A stretch of DNA of 7,465 nucleotides from Thermodesulfovibrio sp. (GTDB taxonomy: Bacteria > Nitrospirota > Thermodesulfovibrionia > Thermodesulfovibrionales > JdFR-85): contig JALUAR010000025.1 of NCBI GenBank assembly GCA_027050975.1, forward strand, positions 1 through 7,465, given 5' to 3'. The notes under the pieces are model-generated. The model was not told the DNA's origin. It saw only the letters and a list, made by a program, of their open reading frames with translations, and did no database searches. Shown in pieces: positions 1 to 5,731 of this stretch; position 1 is the stretch's first letter; every line of letters begins with the position of its first letter. The translations under genes were made by a program, and so were the position numbers.

Positions 1-332
1 ATACAGTTGATGACATTAAAAATAATAGAACTTTACAGTGGGCATTAAGGTATGGCCTTTTAGAAACGATTCAGGCAGTTATTGATGTAGCATGTCATTT
101 GGTAAGCAAGTATAATTTAGGTAATCCAGAGACCTATCAGGAATGCGTTGAGTTTTTAAAAGAACATGAATATATCAGCGAGGAGATTTCTAAGAAACTT
201 TCTCAAATGATAGGGCTGAGAAACATCCTTGTACATGAGTATATTAAGGTTGATATCAACAGAATATATAATTTACTTGAATATCTGAACGACTTCAGGG
301 TATTCATTGAGGAAATAAAAGATCATCTTTAA
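1..332 (+). CDS. hepT: HepT-like ribonuclease toxin (DUF86 family), 3' part only
   Basis: The frame is open from base 3 to the TAA at 330-332, giving 109 visible C-terminal residues. The start lies outside the window. The TTG at 99 is internal, because the conserved helix in front of it (W-A-L-R-Y-G-L-L-E-T-I-Q) is in the same frame. Visible residues 73-80 read RNILVHEY, an exact match to the RX4HXY motif of HepT toxins, and the context G-L-R-N-I-L-V-H-E-Y is typical of DUF86. Characterised HepT proteins pair with a MntA nucleotidyltransferase antitoxin, which would be expected just upstream, out of view. Usual family length is roughly 130-145 residues, so only about 25-35 are missing. By hand count about 107 of 332 bases are G or C (32 percent), against about 52 percent in sampled panB lines, which suggests acquisition by transfer. 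Family assignment is firm; toxin activity is inferred. Confidence 0.85.
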   Translation, partial: TVDDIKNNRTLQWALRYGLLETIQAVIDVACHLVSKYNLGNPETYQECVEFLKEHEYISEEISKKLSQMIGLRNILVHEYIKVDINRIYNLLEYLNDFRVFIEEIKDHL

Positions 333-339
333 AGAGGAG
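333..339 (+). promoter_or_regulatory. Ribosome binding site of panB
   Basis: AGAGGAG directly follows the hepT stop codon and sits 7 bases before the panB ATG. It fixes the panB start and shows the two genes are close enough to share a transcript. Confidence 0.8.
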
Positions 340-346
340 TTTAAAT

Positions 347-1147
347 ATGCCAAAGGTTACCATCAATGATTTATTGAAAAAGAAGTCCGAGGGGCAGAAG
401 ATTACAGTCCTGACTGCTTATGATTATCCCTTTGCAAAGATGGTGGATGAGGCAGGGGTGGATGCCATCCTTGTGGGAGACTCTCTTGCCATGGTGGTTC
501 AGGGACTGGAGAACACGTTGCCTGTCAGTATGGATGAGATGGTATATCATACCAGTATGGTGGCAAGGGCTGCGGAGAGGGCAATGGTTATCGGCGATAT
601 GCCCTTTATGTCTTATCAGACATCTGTGGAAGATGCTGTGAGAAATGCCGGCAGATTCATAAAGGAGGGAGGAGCCCATGCAGTGAAGATAGAGGGGGGC
701 TCTGAGGTTGCAGAAAAGGTGGCTGCCATGGTGAAGGCGGATATACCTGTAATGGCTCATATCGGGCTAACTCCTCAGGCCATACACAGGATGGGAGGAT
801 ACAAGGTTCAGGGTAAGACCGAGGAGGCCAAGAGACAGCTGAAAGAGGATGCAAGGGTGCTGCAGGAGGCAGGAGCATTCAGTATTGTTCTTGAGGCGAT
901 CCCTATGGATTTGGCAAAGGAGATAACAGAGACCCTTACCATTCCCACTATAGGCATCGGTGCAGGTCCTCATTGTGACGGTCAGGTGCTGGTGATTCAT
1001 GACCTCTTAGGGCTTTTTGAGAGATTTGTTCCCAAGTTTGTTAAACGGTATGTAAACCTCAAGGAGGAGGCATTAAAGGCTATCAGGGAGTTTAAGAGCG
1101 AGGTGGAGGAAGGCCGTTTTCCTACTGAGGAGCATAGCTTTAAATAG
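347..1147 (+). CDS. panB: 3-methyl-2-oxobutanoate hydroxymethyltransferase (ketopantoate hydroxymethyltransferase)
   Basis: This cytoplasmic enzyme transfers a hydroxymethyl group from 5,10-methylenetetrahydrofolate to 2-oxoisovalerate, giving ketopantoate, the first committed step of pantothenate and CoA synthesis. At 266 residues it matches the usual length (E. coli 264). The TIM-barrel landmarks are present: LTAYDYPFA at 22-30; the Mg2+ ligands D45 (in VGDS), D84 (in GDMPF) and E116 (in VKIEGG); K114; AHIGLTPQ at 137-144; and E183 in LEAIP, at the position of the E. coli catalytic Glu181. The C-terminal GIGAGPHCDGQVLV stretch is also typical. The ATG at 347 is preceded by AGAGGAG at 333-339 with a 7-base gap, so the start is secure. 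It follows hepT by 14 bases and may be cotranscribed with it. No other pantothenate gene is in view. All key residues are intact, so it should be functional. Confidence 0.97.
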   Translation: MPKVTINDLLKKKSEGQKITVLTAYDYPFAKMVDEAGVDAILVGDSLAMVVQGLENTLPVSMDEMVYHTSMVARAAERAMVIGDMPFMSYQTSVEDAVRNAGRFIKEGGAHAVKIEGGSEVAEKVAAMVKADIPVMAHIGLTPQAIHRMGGYKVQGKTEEAKRQLKEDARVLQEAGAFSIVLEAIPMDLAKEITETLTIPTIGIGAGPHCDGQVLVIHDLLGLFERFVPKFVKRYVNLKEEALKAIREFKSEVEEGRFPTEEHSFK

Positions 1148-1167
1148 GCAGCTATCTCCTGAATGCC

Positions 1168-1196
1168 TTGACAAAAGCCTTGTTTTATGCTAAAAC
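1168..1196 (+). promoter_or_regulatory. Candidate sigma70-type promoter of the pilT-like gene
   Basis: TTGACA at 1168-1173 is a perfect -35 box. After 17 bases comes TAAAAC at 1191-1196 (4 of 6 matches to TATAAT), preceded by TGC at 1188-1190, an extended -10 element. A start about 7 bases after the -10 would fall at about 1203-1204, on the first base of the ATG at 1204, so the mRNA would be leaderless or nearly so. No Shine-Dalgarno sequence precedes that ATG, which agrees. The boxes are seen in the sequence; activity is inferred. Confidence 0.6.
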
Positions 1197-1203
1197 TAAA
1201 CTC

Positions 1204-2763
1204 ATGAAGACCGGAGCAGAGAAACAGCGTCTGGGAGAGCTCCTGGTAGAGTACGGCCTGATTACAACGAATCAGCTTAAAGATGCCCTGAAGAGACAGG
1301 CCCAGGTCGGAGGTCAGATAGGCTCCATCCTGATAGAGATGGGGTTTATTACTACCGACGAACTTCTTGATTTTCTTAGCAGGCAACTCGGTGTGCCTTC
1401 GGCTAATCTCCTCAAACTGGATGTTGACCCCCAGGTTCTGAAAATCCTCCCTGCAGACAAAATAAAGACCATGAAGGTGCTGCCAATTGGTGTGGATGAG
1501 GACACTGTAACCCTTGCAATGGTAAATCCCAATGATATGATGACCCTCAACGAGGTTGAGTTTTCTCTGGGGAAGAAGGTGCAACCCGTGGTAGTGCCCT
1601 CAGCCCAGATGGAGGCAGCAATTAAAAGCCTACTTGAACATCCAGAGGAGGGAATAAGCAAAGAGAAACTGGAGCAGGAACTAAAGCGGGAGGAAAAAAG
1701 AAAGCCTCCCAGCTTAATGTCATTACTGAAGTATCTTGCCAAGTCTCCAGCGACAGACATGCTTCTTACAGCAGGTGTGCCGCCCTCTATTAAGATACAT
1801 AACGAGGTTAAGAGAGCGTCCATGGAAGCGCTCACGCCTAAAGATTGCGAAAACTATGCCCGTCAAATGATGTCTGAAAATGACTGGGAGTATTTCTGCC
1901 GCAAAGGTGATCACAATTTTGCCGTTACCTATCCGGATATCGGCAGGTTCAGGGTTAGTGTTTACAAACAGAGGAACTCCGTTTCAATAACCCTCAGATA
2001 TATCAAAGAGATCGTCCCGTCACTCAGAGAACTGAATCTTCCGGAATGGCTTCAAGAGTATGCTCTGAAACCCCAGGGTCTTATATTAATATCAGGACCT
2101 GCTGGCCATGGAAAAACCACCACAATGGCTGCGCTGGTGGATTTGATTAATACGCATAGACGTTGCAATATCGTTACGCTTGAAGACCCTATAGAGTATC
2201 TTCACAAACATAAAAACAGTAATGTAAATCAGAGAGAGATAGGGCTGGACACGGAATCCTTCAAAAAAGGCTTAAGGCACATCTTCAGATACGACCCGGA
2301 CGTGATAGTTGTGGGTGAGTTGAGAGATGTGGAGAGTTTCGAAATTGCCCTGCATGCGGCAGATACGGGACATCTTGTGATAAGTACTATAAATGCCAGT
2401 AATGCCACTGCAACGATAGAGCGGATTATAAGTATTTTCCCACCCCATCAGCAGAACATGATAAGAATAAGGCTTGCAGACTCTCTTCTCCTGGTCTTCA
2501 CACAGAAACTTGTTCCCCTTAAAGAGGGTGAGGGAAGGATCGTTGCATATGAGAAGCTTGTCAATAGCTATCGAATAAAAAATCTGATCCGTGAGGCAAA
2601 GACCCATCAGATCAGGTCTCAGATACAGAGTGGTTTGGATGACTTCTCGTCTATTGATTTCTCGCTGGCAGAACTATATAAGGCTGGAAAGATTACTTTT
2701 GAGGATGGTTTGATGTTTGCCGACAACGGAGAACTTTATCGTGATATCACAGGTATGTCCTGA
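1204..2763 (+). CDS. MshEN-PilT hybrid ATPase (type IV pilus retraction-type ATPase with c-di-GMP-binding-type N-terminus)
   Basis: A hexameric secretion-type ATPase is predicted, acting on the cytoplasmic face of a type IV pilus machine. Numbering is from the ATG at 1204 (519 residues). Residues 9-61 hold two MshEN repeats of 24 residues separated by exactly 5, beginning RLG and QIG, with the expected glycines, leucines and final Q; this is the c-di-GMP site of MshE-type ATPases. The rest of MshEN runs to about 145, followed by a charged linker at 145-170. The PilT-like core starts near 172: Walker A GPAGHGKT 298-305, Asp box TLEDPIEY 325-332, Walker B DPDVIVVGELRD 364-375, His box TGHLVISTINAS 388-399, in which the second His is Asn397. 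The C-terminal RIKNLIREAKTHQI at 457-470 resembles PilT's AIRNLIRE retraction motif. Ordinary PilT is about 345-370 residues, so the extra length is the N-terminal domain. The TTG at 1168 would extend it by 12 residues but is the -35 box. It is most like PilT, but extension or other secretion roles are possible. Confidence 0.88.
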   Translation: MKTGAEKQRLGELLVEYGLITTNQLKDALKRQAQVGGQIGSILIEMGFITTDELLDFLSRQLGVPSANLLKLDVDPQVLKILPADKIKTMKVLPIGVDEDTVTLAMVNPNDMMTLNEVEFSLGKKVQPVVVPSAQMEAAIKSLLEHPEEGISKEKLEQELKREEKRKPPSLMSLLKYLAKSPATDMLLTAGVPPSIKIHNEVKRASMEALTPKDCENYARQMMSENDWEYFCRKGDHNFAVTYPDIGRFRVSVYKQRNSVSITLRYIKEIVPSLRELNLPEWLQEYALKPQGLILISGPAGHGKTTTMAALVDLINTHRRCNIVTLEDPIEYLHKHKNSNVNQREIGLDTESFKKGLRHIFRYDPDVIVVGELRDVESFEIALHAADTGHLVISTINASNATATIERIISIFPPHQQNMIRIRLADSLLLVFTQKLVPLKEGEGRIVAYEKLVNSYRIKNLIREAKTHQIRSQIQSGLDDFSSIDFSLAELYKAGKITFEDGLMFADNGELYRDITGMS

Positions 2764-2776
2764 GACTATTTTCTCA
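2761..2776. terminator. Possible short bidirectional terminator hairpin
   Basis: TGAGA (2761-2765) and TCTCA (2772-2776) can pair as a 5-bp stem around the 6-base loop CTATTT. The hairpin covers the TGA of the pilT-like gene and the TAG of pfk, which run convergently and leave only 2 bases between them. There is no clean U-tract on either side, so termination strength is doubtful. It is reported because the position is exactly where a shared terminator would be needed. Confidence 0.3.
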
Positions 2777-4007
2777 CTAGGTAGTAAAATCTCTTTTTGA
2801 ACTCCGCCGGTTTCATTCTTGCGGTAACTGCGAGGGTTTTCAGTCTTTCACCCTTGAAGTCGGACTTTTCCAGCCTGATCATGTATTTGCGGGCCACTTC
2901 ATAGCCCTCTGACCGGATACTTACCTCTCTTAGTCTCGTTTTATCAGTAGCTGGATCTACCAGGTCTTTAAGAGGTATGGGCCTAAGGTGTCCGTCGTAT
3001 AGCACGATCATCGCTCCCGAACCACCATTAAGTAAGTATCTGACTGCACCGTAGCCCAGATTCCGTGTATATTCAATATCGAAGGGAATTGGATCGGCTG
3101 CTCGCAGTTCATAACCTATATTTTTATCAACTATGGTTACATGGATGCCTCTGCTCTGGAGACTGTCTTTTACAAAATGCTTCAGGATCCTGCCAAGCTG
3201 AATCTCTGAAAGCCGTATGCGGCCAGTTTCATCCCGTGTTATCTCTTCATGCTGCTTTAGCTCTTTAATGTTCAACTTATAGGCAATTCCCTCAGCCAGG
3301 ATAGCCACTCCATGGTCTTTTTCAAAGTACAGTCTTTTTATAATCGAACCCTCCAGTATATCAGCTACTTTTTTGAAGGAGAGTTTTCTTTCAGGGAATT
3401 CCTCTGGAATAATAGTTACAGTGGCTCCTGCAGCCTTGCCGATACCAAGGGCAAGGTGTCCGGTGTATCTTCCCATTGTGGTTACAAAATACCACCTGCC
3501 CATTGTTCTTGCATCTTCCATAAGATTCTTGACCAGTTCCACACCAACATGTCTTGCTGTTTCATATCCAAAGGTGGGCATACCTCCAGGCAGGGGGAGA
3601 TCATTGTCTATAGTTTTTGGCACATGTACAATGGATATCCTTCCCATGGACTCCCTCTCTATGAGACGGGCCATGAAGGAGGTTCCGTCACCACCAATTG
3701 TGATAAGATAACGGATCTTCAGGTCATAAAGGGTCTGCATCATTTTCTTAAGACCTGTCTTAAGTGTTGAGGGATAATCTCTGGAGGTCCTCAGGATGGA
3801 GCCACCCTCAATATGAATCCTGGATACATCATCGATACTCAGGGGTACTGCAGCGTCTTTGTCTCCCTTAAAAAGCCGTTTAAAGCCGTCTCTGATTCCC
3901 ACTACATTGAGCCCTGAGTTAATGGCTTCAATAGTAGCAGCACTTATGACTCCGTTAATCCCGGGAGCCGGACCACCACCAACTATTATTCCAAGTGTAT
4001 CAGCCAT
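2766..4007 (-). CDS. pfkA: 6-phosphofructokinase, Group III / PPi-PFK-like clade
   Basis: It phosphorylates fructose 6-phosphate to fructose 1,6-bisphosphate in the cytoplasm. At 413 residues it is longer than E. coli PfkA (320). Motifs: GGGPAPGIN at 10-18; GGDGTS at 105-110; PKTIDND at 130-136, with D134 as the catalytic base (E. coli Asp127); TMGRYTG at 177-183; LAEG at 237-240; and NIGYELRAADP at 296-306, the C-terminal form found in PPi-type and plant or trypanosome enzymes. G108 (E. coli 104) predicts ATP use while K131 (E. coli 124) is the PPi-type residue; this Gly-Lys pair is known in ATP-dependent trypanosome and plant PFKs. ATG 4007 lies one base after the fliW stop and begins MADTLGIIVGG. 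The TTG at 4046 would add 13 unconserved residues and coincides with a -35 box. Phosphoryl donor is probably ATP, not proven. Confidence 0.92.
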   Translation of the reverse strand: MADTLGIIVGGGPAPGINGVISAATIEAINSGLNVVGIRDGFKRLFKGDKDAAVPLSIDDVSRIHIEGGSILRTSRDYPSTLKTGLKKMMQTLYDLKIRYLITIGGDGTSFMARLIERESMGRISIVHVPKTIDNDLPLPGGMPTFGYETARHVGVELVKNLMEDARTMGRWYFVTTMGRYTGHLALGIGKAAGATVTIIPEEFPERKLSFKKVADILEGSIIKRLYFEKDHGVAILAEGIAYKLNIKELKQHEEITRDETGRIRLSEIQLGRILKHFVKDSLQSRGIHVTIVDKNIGYELRAADPIPFDIEYTRNLGYGAVRYLLNGGSGAMIVLYDGHLRPIPLKDLVDPATDKTRLREVSIRSEGYEVARKYMIRLEKSDFKGERLKTLAVTARMKPAEFKKRFYYLVRK

Positions 4008-4008
4008 A

Positions 4009-4419
4009 TCAGTTCTTATTATAAACCCTTGGTTCGGTACTTTCAAGTATAAGTTGAACCCCCAGCATATTAGCCGAGTTGATAACCAGAGGCCCCTGCA
4101 TATTTGCTATAACCTTTTCGCCTTCGGTCCTCAGTATTACCAACACAGCAGCATTTGCCGGATCTTCCAGTCCGATCAGCTTTCTCGCTGTCTCCGGCAC
4201 CTGAAATTCATAGTTCGGTTCTATGGTGAAAGGGTCTATGACAATAAATGCCACATCCGGTGAATCAACAGCCTGAAGCCATTTGATATCGGTGTCCTTA
4301 TAATCCAGAAGGACAAATCGTTTGAGGTTTATGAATCCTGGTAAACCTTCAGGAAATGTTATGATTCTGTCCTCTGCGACTTCAAGTTCGCCGAATCGTG
4401 ATGTTTTGAAACGGATCAT
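4009..4419 (-). CDS. fliW: Flagellar assembly factor FliW (CsrA antagonist)
   Basis: FliW is a cytoplasmic protein that binds flagellin and, when released, binds CsrA and relieves CsrA repression of flagellin translation (worked out in Bacillus subtilis). At 136 residues it is near the family norm (about 130-150). Family landmarks are visible: ITFPEGLPGF at 20-29, WLQAVDSPDVAFIVIDPF at 47-64, and GPLVINSANMLGVQLIL at 109-125. Its ATG overlaps the csrA TGA as ATGA, and AAGGAGG lies at 4438-4432 inside csrA, so it should be translationally coupled to csrA. Its stop TGA at 4011-4009 is one base from the pfk ATG, and its last codons contain the pfk promoter candidate. The adjacency to csrA independently supports the call. 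Confidence 0.95.
   Translation of the reverse strand: MIRFKTSRFGELEVAEDRIITFPEGLPGFINLKRFVLLDYKDTDIKWLQAVDSPDVAFIVIDPFTIEPNYEFQVPETARKLIGLEDPANAAVLVILRTEGEKVIANMQGPLVINSANMLGVQLILESTEPRVYNKN
4018..4046 (-). promoter_or_regulatory. Candidate sigma70-type promoter of pfk inside the end of fliW
   Basis: Read on the minus strand, TTGAAA (4046-4041, 5 of 6) is followed after exactly 17 bases by TATAAT (4023-4018, 6 of 6). The expected transcription start, about 4012-4010, lies only a few bases before the pfk ATG at 4007. The message would be almost leaderless, in line with the lack of a clear Shine-Dalgarno sequence there. pfk could thus be made both by read-through from csrA-fliW and from its own promoter. 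Confidence 0.6.
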
Positions 4420-4646
4420 CCCTTCTTAAAAACCTCCTTGAGTTTTTCGAATACTTCTGGTTCAGCAGCAGCAGAACGTCTGTTTTCATCAACGATTCGT
4501 TGATACAACTCTTCTCTGTATACCCTGAGTTCCTTTGGAGCATCTATGCCCAGGCGAACCTGATTCCCTTTGATCTCAACTATTTTGATGATTATGTTAT
4601 CACCAAGTCGTATGGCCTCATCAGACCTCCTTGTCAGTATCAGCAT
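4416..4646 (-). CDS. csrA: Carbon storage / translational regulator CsrA
   Basis: CsrA is a small dimeric RNA-binding protein that represses or stabilises target mRNAs through GGA motifs. From the ATG at 4646 it has 76 residues and begins MLILTRRSDEAIRLGDNI. The GNQVRLGIDAPKELRVYREE block at 27-46 is canonical. L4, R6, V42 and R44, key RNA-binding residues, are all present. It carries a C-terminal extension past residue 55 of the kind seen in CsrA proteins that are controlled by FliW; N55, implicated in FliW binding in B. subtilis, is also present. The upstream TTG at 4691 is rejected: it would add 15 unconserved residues, while ATG 4646 has GGAGG just before it. It lies 80 bases after flgL and overlaps fliW by 4 bases. 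Confidence 0.96.
   Translation of the reverse strand: MLILTRRSDEAIRLGDNIIIKIVEIKGNQVRLGIDAPKELRVYREELYQRIVDENRRSAAAEPEVFEKLKEVFKKG
4417..4438 (-). promoter_or_regulatory. fliW translation start region with GGA motifs
   Basis: On the minus strand AAGGAGG (4438-4432) is followed by AAGAAGGGATGA, in which a GGA overlaps the fliW ATG (4419-4417). AGGGATG resembles the core of the CsrA consensus (ARGGAUG). The site could serve as ribosome binding site, as a CsrA operator, or both. Both GGA motifs are in the csrA coding sequence. CsrA binding is inference. Confidence 0.35.
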
Positions 4647-4655
4647 CCTGCCTCC
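4644..4655 (-). promoter_or_regulatory. csrA ribosome binding site with two GGA motifs
   Basis: GGAGGCAGGATG runs from 4655 to 4644 on the minus strand: a GGAGG Shine-Dalgarno 4 bases before the ATG, with CAGGATG overlapping the start codon. It fixes the csrA start. Paired GGA motifs at this position are how CsrA autoregulates in other bacteria, so feedback control is plausible but not shown. Confidence 0.5.
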
Positions 4656-4715
4656 ACGCTTCTTGTAATGAAAGGTTAATATTGATGACAAGCTACTTGC
4701 TAAGCACCATTATAA

Positions 4716-4743
4716 AGGATATCGCTCTACTTTAGAAAGTCAA
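4716..4743 (-). promoter_or_regulatory. Weak candidate promoter of csrA-fliW at the end of flgL
   Basis: On the minus strand TTGACT (4743-4738, 5 of 6) lies 16 bases from TATCCT (4721-4716, 4 of 6), overlapping the last codons and stop of flgL. This would leave a leader of about 60 bases before csrA. A TATAAT at 4714-4709 is an alternative -10 but has no good -35 at the right distance. Confidence 0.35.
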
Positions 4744-5731
4744 AGAGTGATTGGCTAATAATACGTGCGCCGGTCTCTCTCAATGCCTGCAAAGCAACTT
4801 CGGTTTTTGCAGCCTCAGATACAACTTCAGCAATATCAGCATCCTCGACTGATGACAGCGTGGACTGTAGCTTTAGCAGATTATCCTCTATCCTGTTTTT
4901 CTCGGCTTCCAGAAAATTGAGCCGTGCTCCCACTTCAGCCCTGCTGGATAAAACCTGATCCATAGCTCTGTCTATAGGATTCAGAATGGCGGTGAGTCTG
5001 TCCAGATTGTTGTTTTCTAATGCGTCGGATATCCTGTCTATCATCTCCAGTACATTGGAGAAGGAGAAAGAGTCAAGCACTGTTGTATCATCACTGGCTC
5101 TGATCTCAATGCTAACTTCTGTTCCTGTGCCCTGTATGTAGTGAATATACCGTCCGTCCTCAAGCTGAACCACCTCTTCGGAGCCCTGCAGGTACGCAAA
5201 GGCATCCAGCCCTGTTATGTTCTCTTTTATTTTTATATCAGGTGTTACCTGTACCTCTATATAATTTGTATCGCCCTGGTAAGTGCCACTTGAGGTGAAT
5301 GCCTGCTTGTTTGTCAACATTCCGCTGAAGAGATACCGGTTTCTGAAGCGTGTGTTGGCAAGTTCAAGCATATGTGCCCTCAATTGCTTCATCTCCTTTG
5401 CGGTCATAGCACGGGTTTCAGATGATTCGTCACCATTCAGGGCCGTAATGGTGAGTTCCTGTATCCTTTTTAATGTATTGGTTGCCTCATTCAAAACTCC
5501 GTCGGTAAGCTCAAGATAGGCTCGTGCATCATCCATGTTCTTTTTGAACTGTTCAGACTCGGTAATGCTTACGCGGTAGTCCATCACTCTGGAAATGCCT
5601 ATTACATCATCCGATGGTCTGTTTATCTTCTTGCCAGTGGCAAGGGCCTCCTGGGTCTTGAACAGCTTCCAGAGATTGTCCTGGAATGACTGCGTCAGGC
5701 GATTATAGATTATAAAGTTTGAAAGCCTCAT
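4727..5731 (-). CDS. flgL: Flagellar hook-associated protein 3 (FlgL), hook-filament junction
   Basis: FlgL is exported by the flagellar type III system and forms the second junction ring between hook and filament. The 334 residues have the flagellin-like layout: an N-terminal coiled segment from MRLSNFIIYNRL with ALATGKKINRPSDD at 29-42 (the flagellin-type SGK.I..PSDD motif), a middle part with RYLFSG at about 131-136, and a C-terminal helical stretch ending EVALQALRETGARIISQSLF. No cleavable signal peptide is seen, as expected. Its ATG overlaps the flgK stop as ATGA. GGAGG lies 13 bases before the ATG, rather far, so translation probably depends on coupling to flgK. An 80-base gap separates its stop from csrA. 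Confidence 0.95.
   Translation of the reverse strand: MRLSNFIIYNRLTQSFQDNLWKLFKTQEALATGKKINRPSDDVIGISRVMDYRVSITESEQFKKNMDDARAYLELTDGVLNEATNTLKRIQELTITALNGDESSETRAMTAKEMKQLRAHMLELANTRFRNRYLFSGMLTNKQAFTSSGTYQGDTNYIEVQVTPDIKIKENITGLDAFAYLQGSEEVVQLEDGRYIHYIQGTGTEVSIEIRASDDTTVLDSFSFSNVLEMIDRISDALENNNLDRLTAILNPIDRAMDQVLSSRAEVGARLNFLEAEKNRIEDNLLKLQSTLSSVEDADIAEVVSEAAKTEVALQALRETGARIISQSLFDFLK

Noticed and set aside
250..346. Promoter for panB inside the end of hepT
   Set aside because: TTGA-like and TATAAT-like hexamers are common in this AT-rich DNA and none are correctly spaced with good matches.
1146..1168. Inverted repeat AGGCA / TGCCT after panB as a terminator
   Set aside because: The stem is only 5 bp with a 13-base loop and no T-tract follows directly.
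1168..1203. TTG at 1168 as start of the pilT-like gene
   Set aside because: It lacks a ribosome binding site, adds 12 residues outside the conserved MshEN domain, and is the first codon-sized part of a perfect -35 box.
997..1835. Long minus-strand open frames at 997-1584 and 1314-1835
   Set aside because: They lie antisense to panB and the pilT-like gene, have no recognisable domain and no ribosome binding site, and are low-complexity Ser/Leu-rich shadows.
3312..3770. Plus-strand open frames within pfk (3312-3770, 3373-3711)
   Set aside because: Antisense shadows of a well conserved gene; Cys/Ser/His-rich composition and no family resemblance.
4008..4046. TTG at 4046 as start of pfk
   Set aside because: It would overlap fliW by 38 bases, adds residues before the conserved GGGPAPG strand, and coincides with the -35 box TTGAAA.
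4647..4691. TTG at 4691 as start of csrA (91 residues)
   Set aside because: CsrA proteins begin MLILTR; ATG 4646 gives exactly this and has GGAGG just before it.
4709..4735. Sigma28-like (flagellar) promoter before csrA from TAAAG and GCGATAT
   Set aside because: The two elements are almost adjacent, whereas sigma28 promoters need about 11 bases between them.
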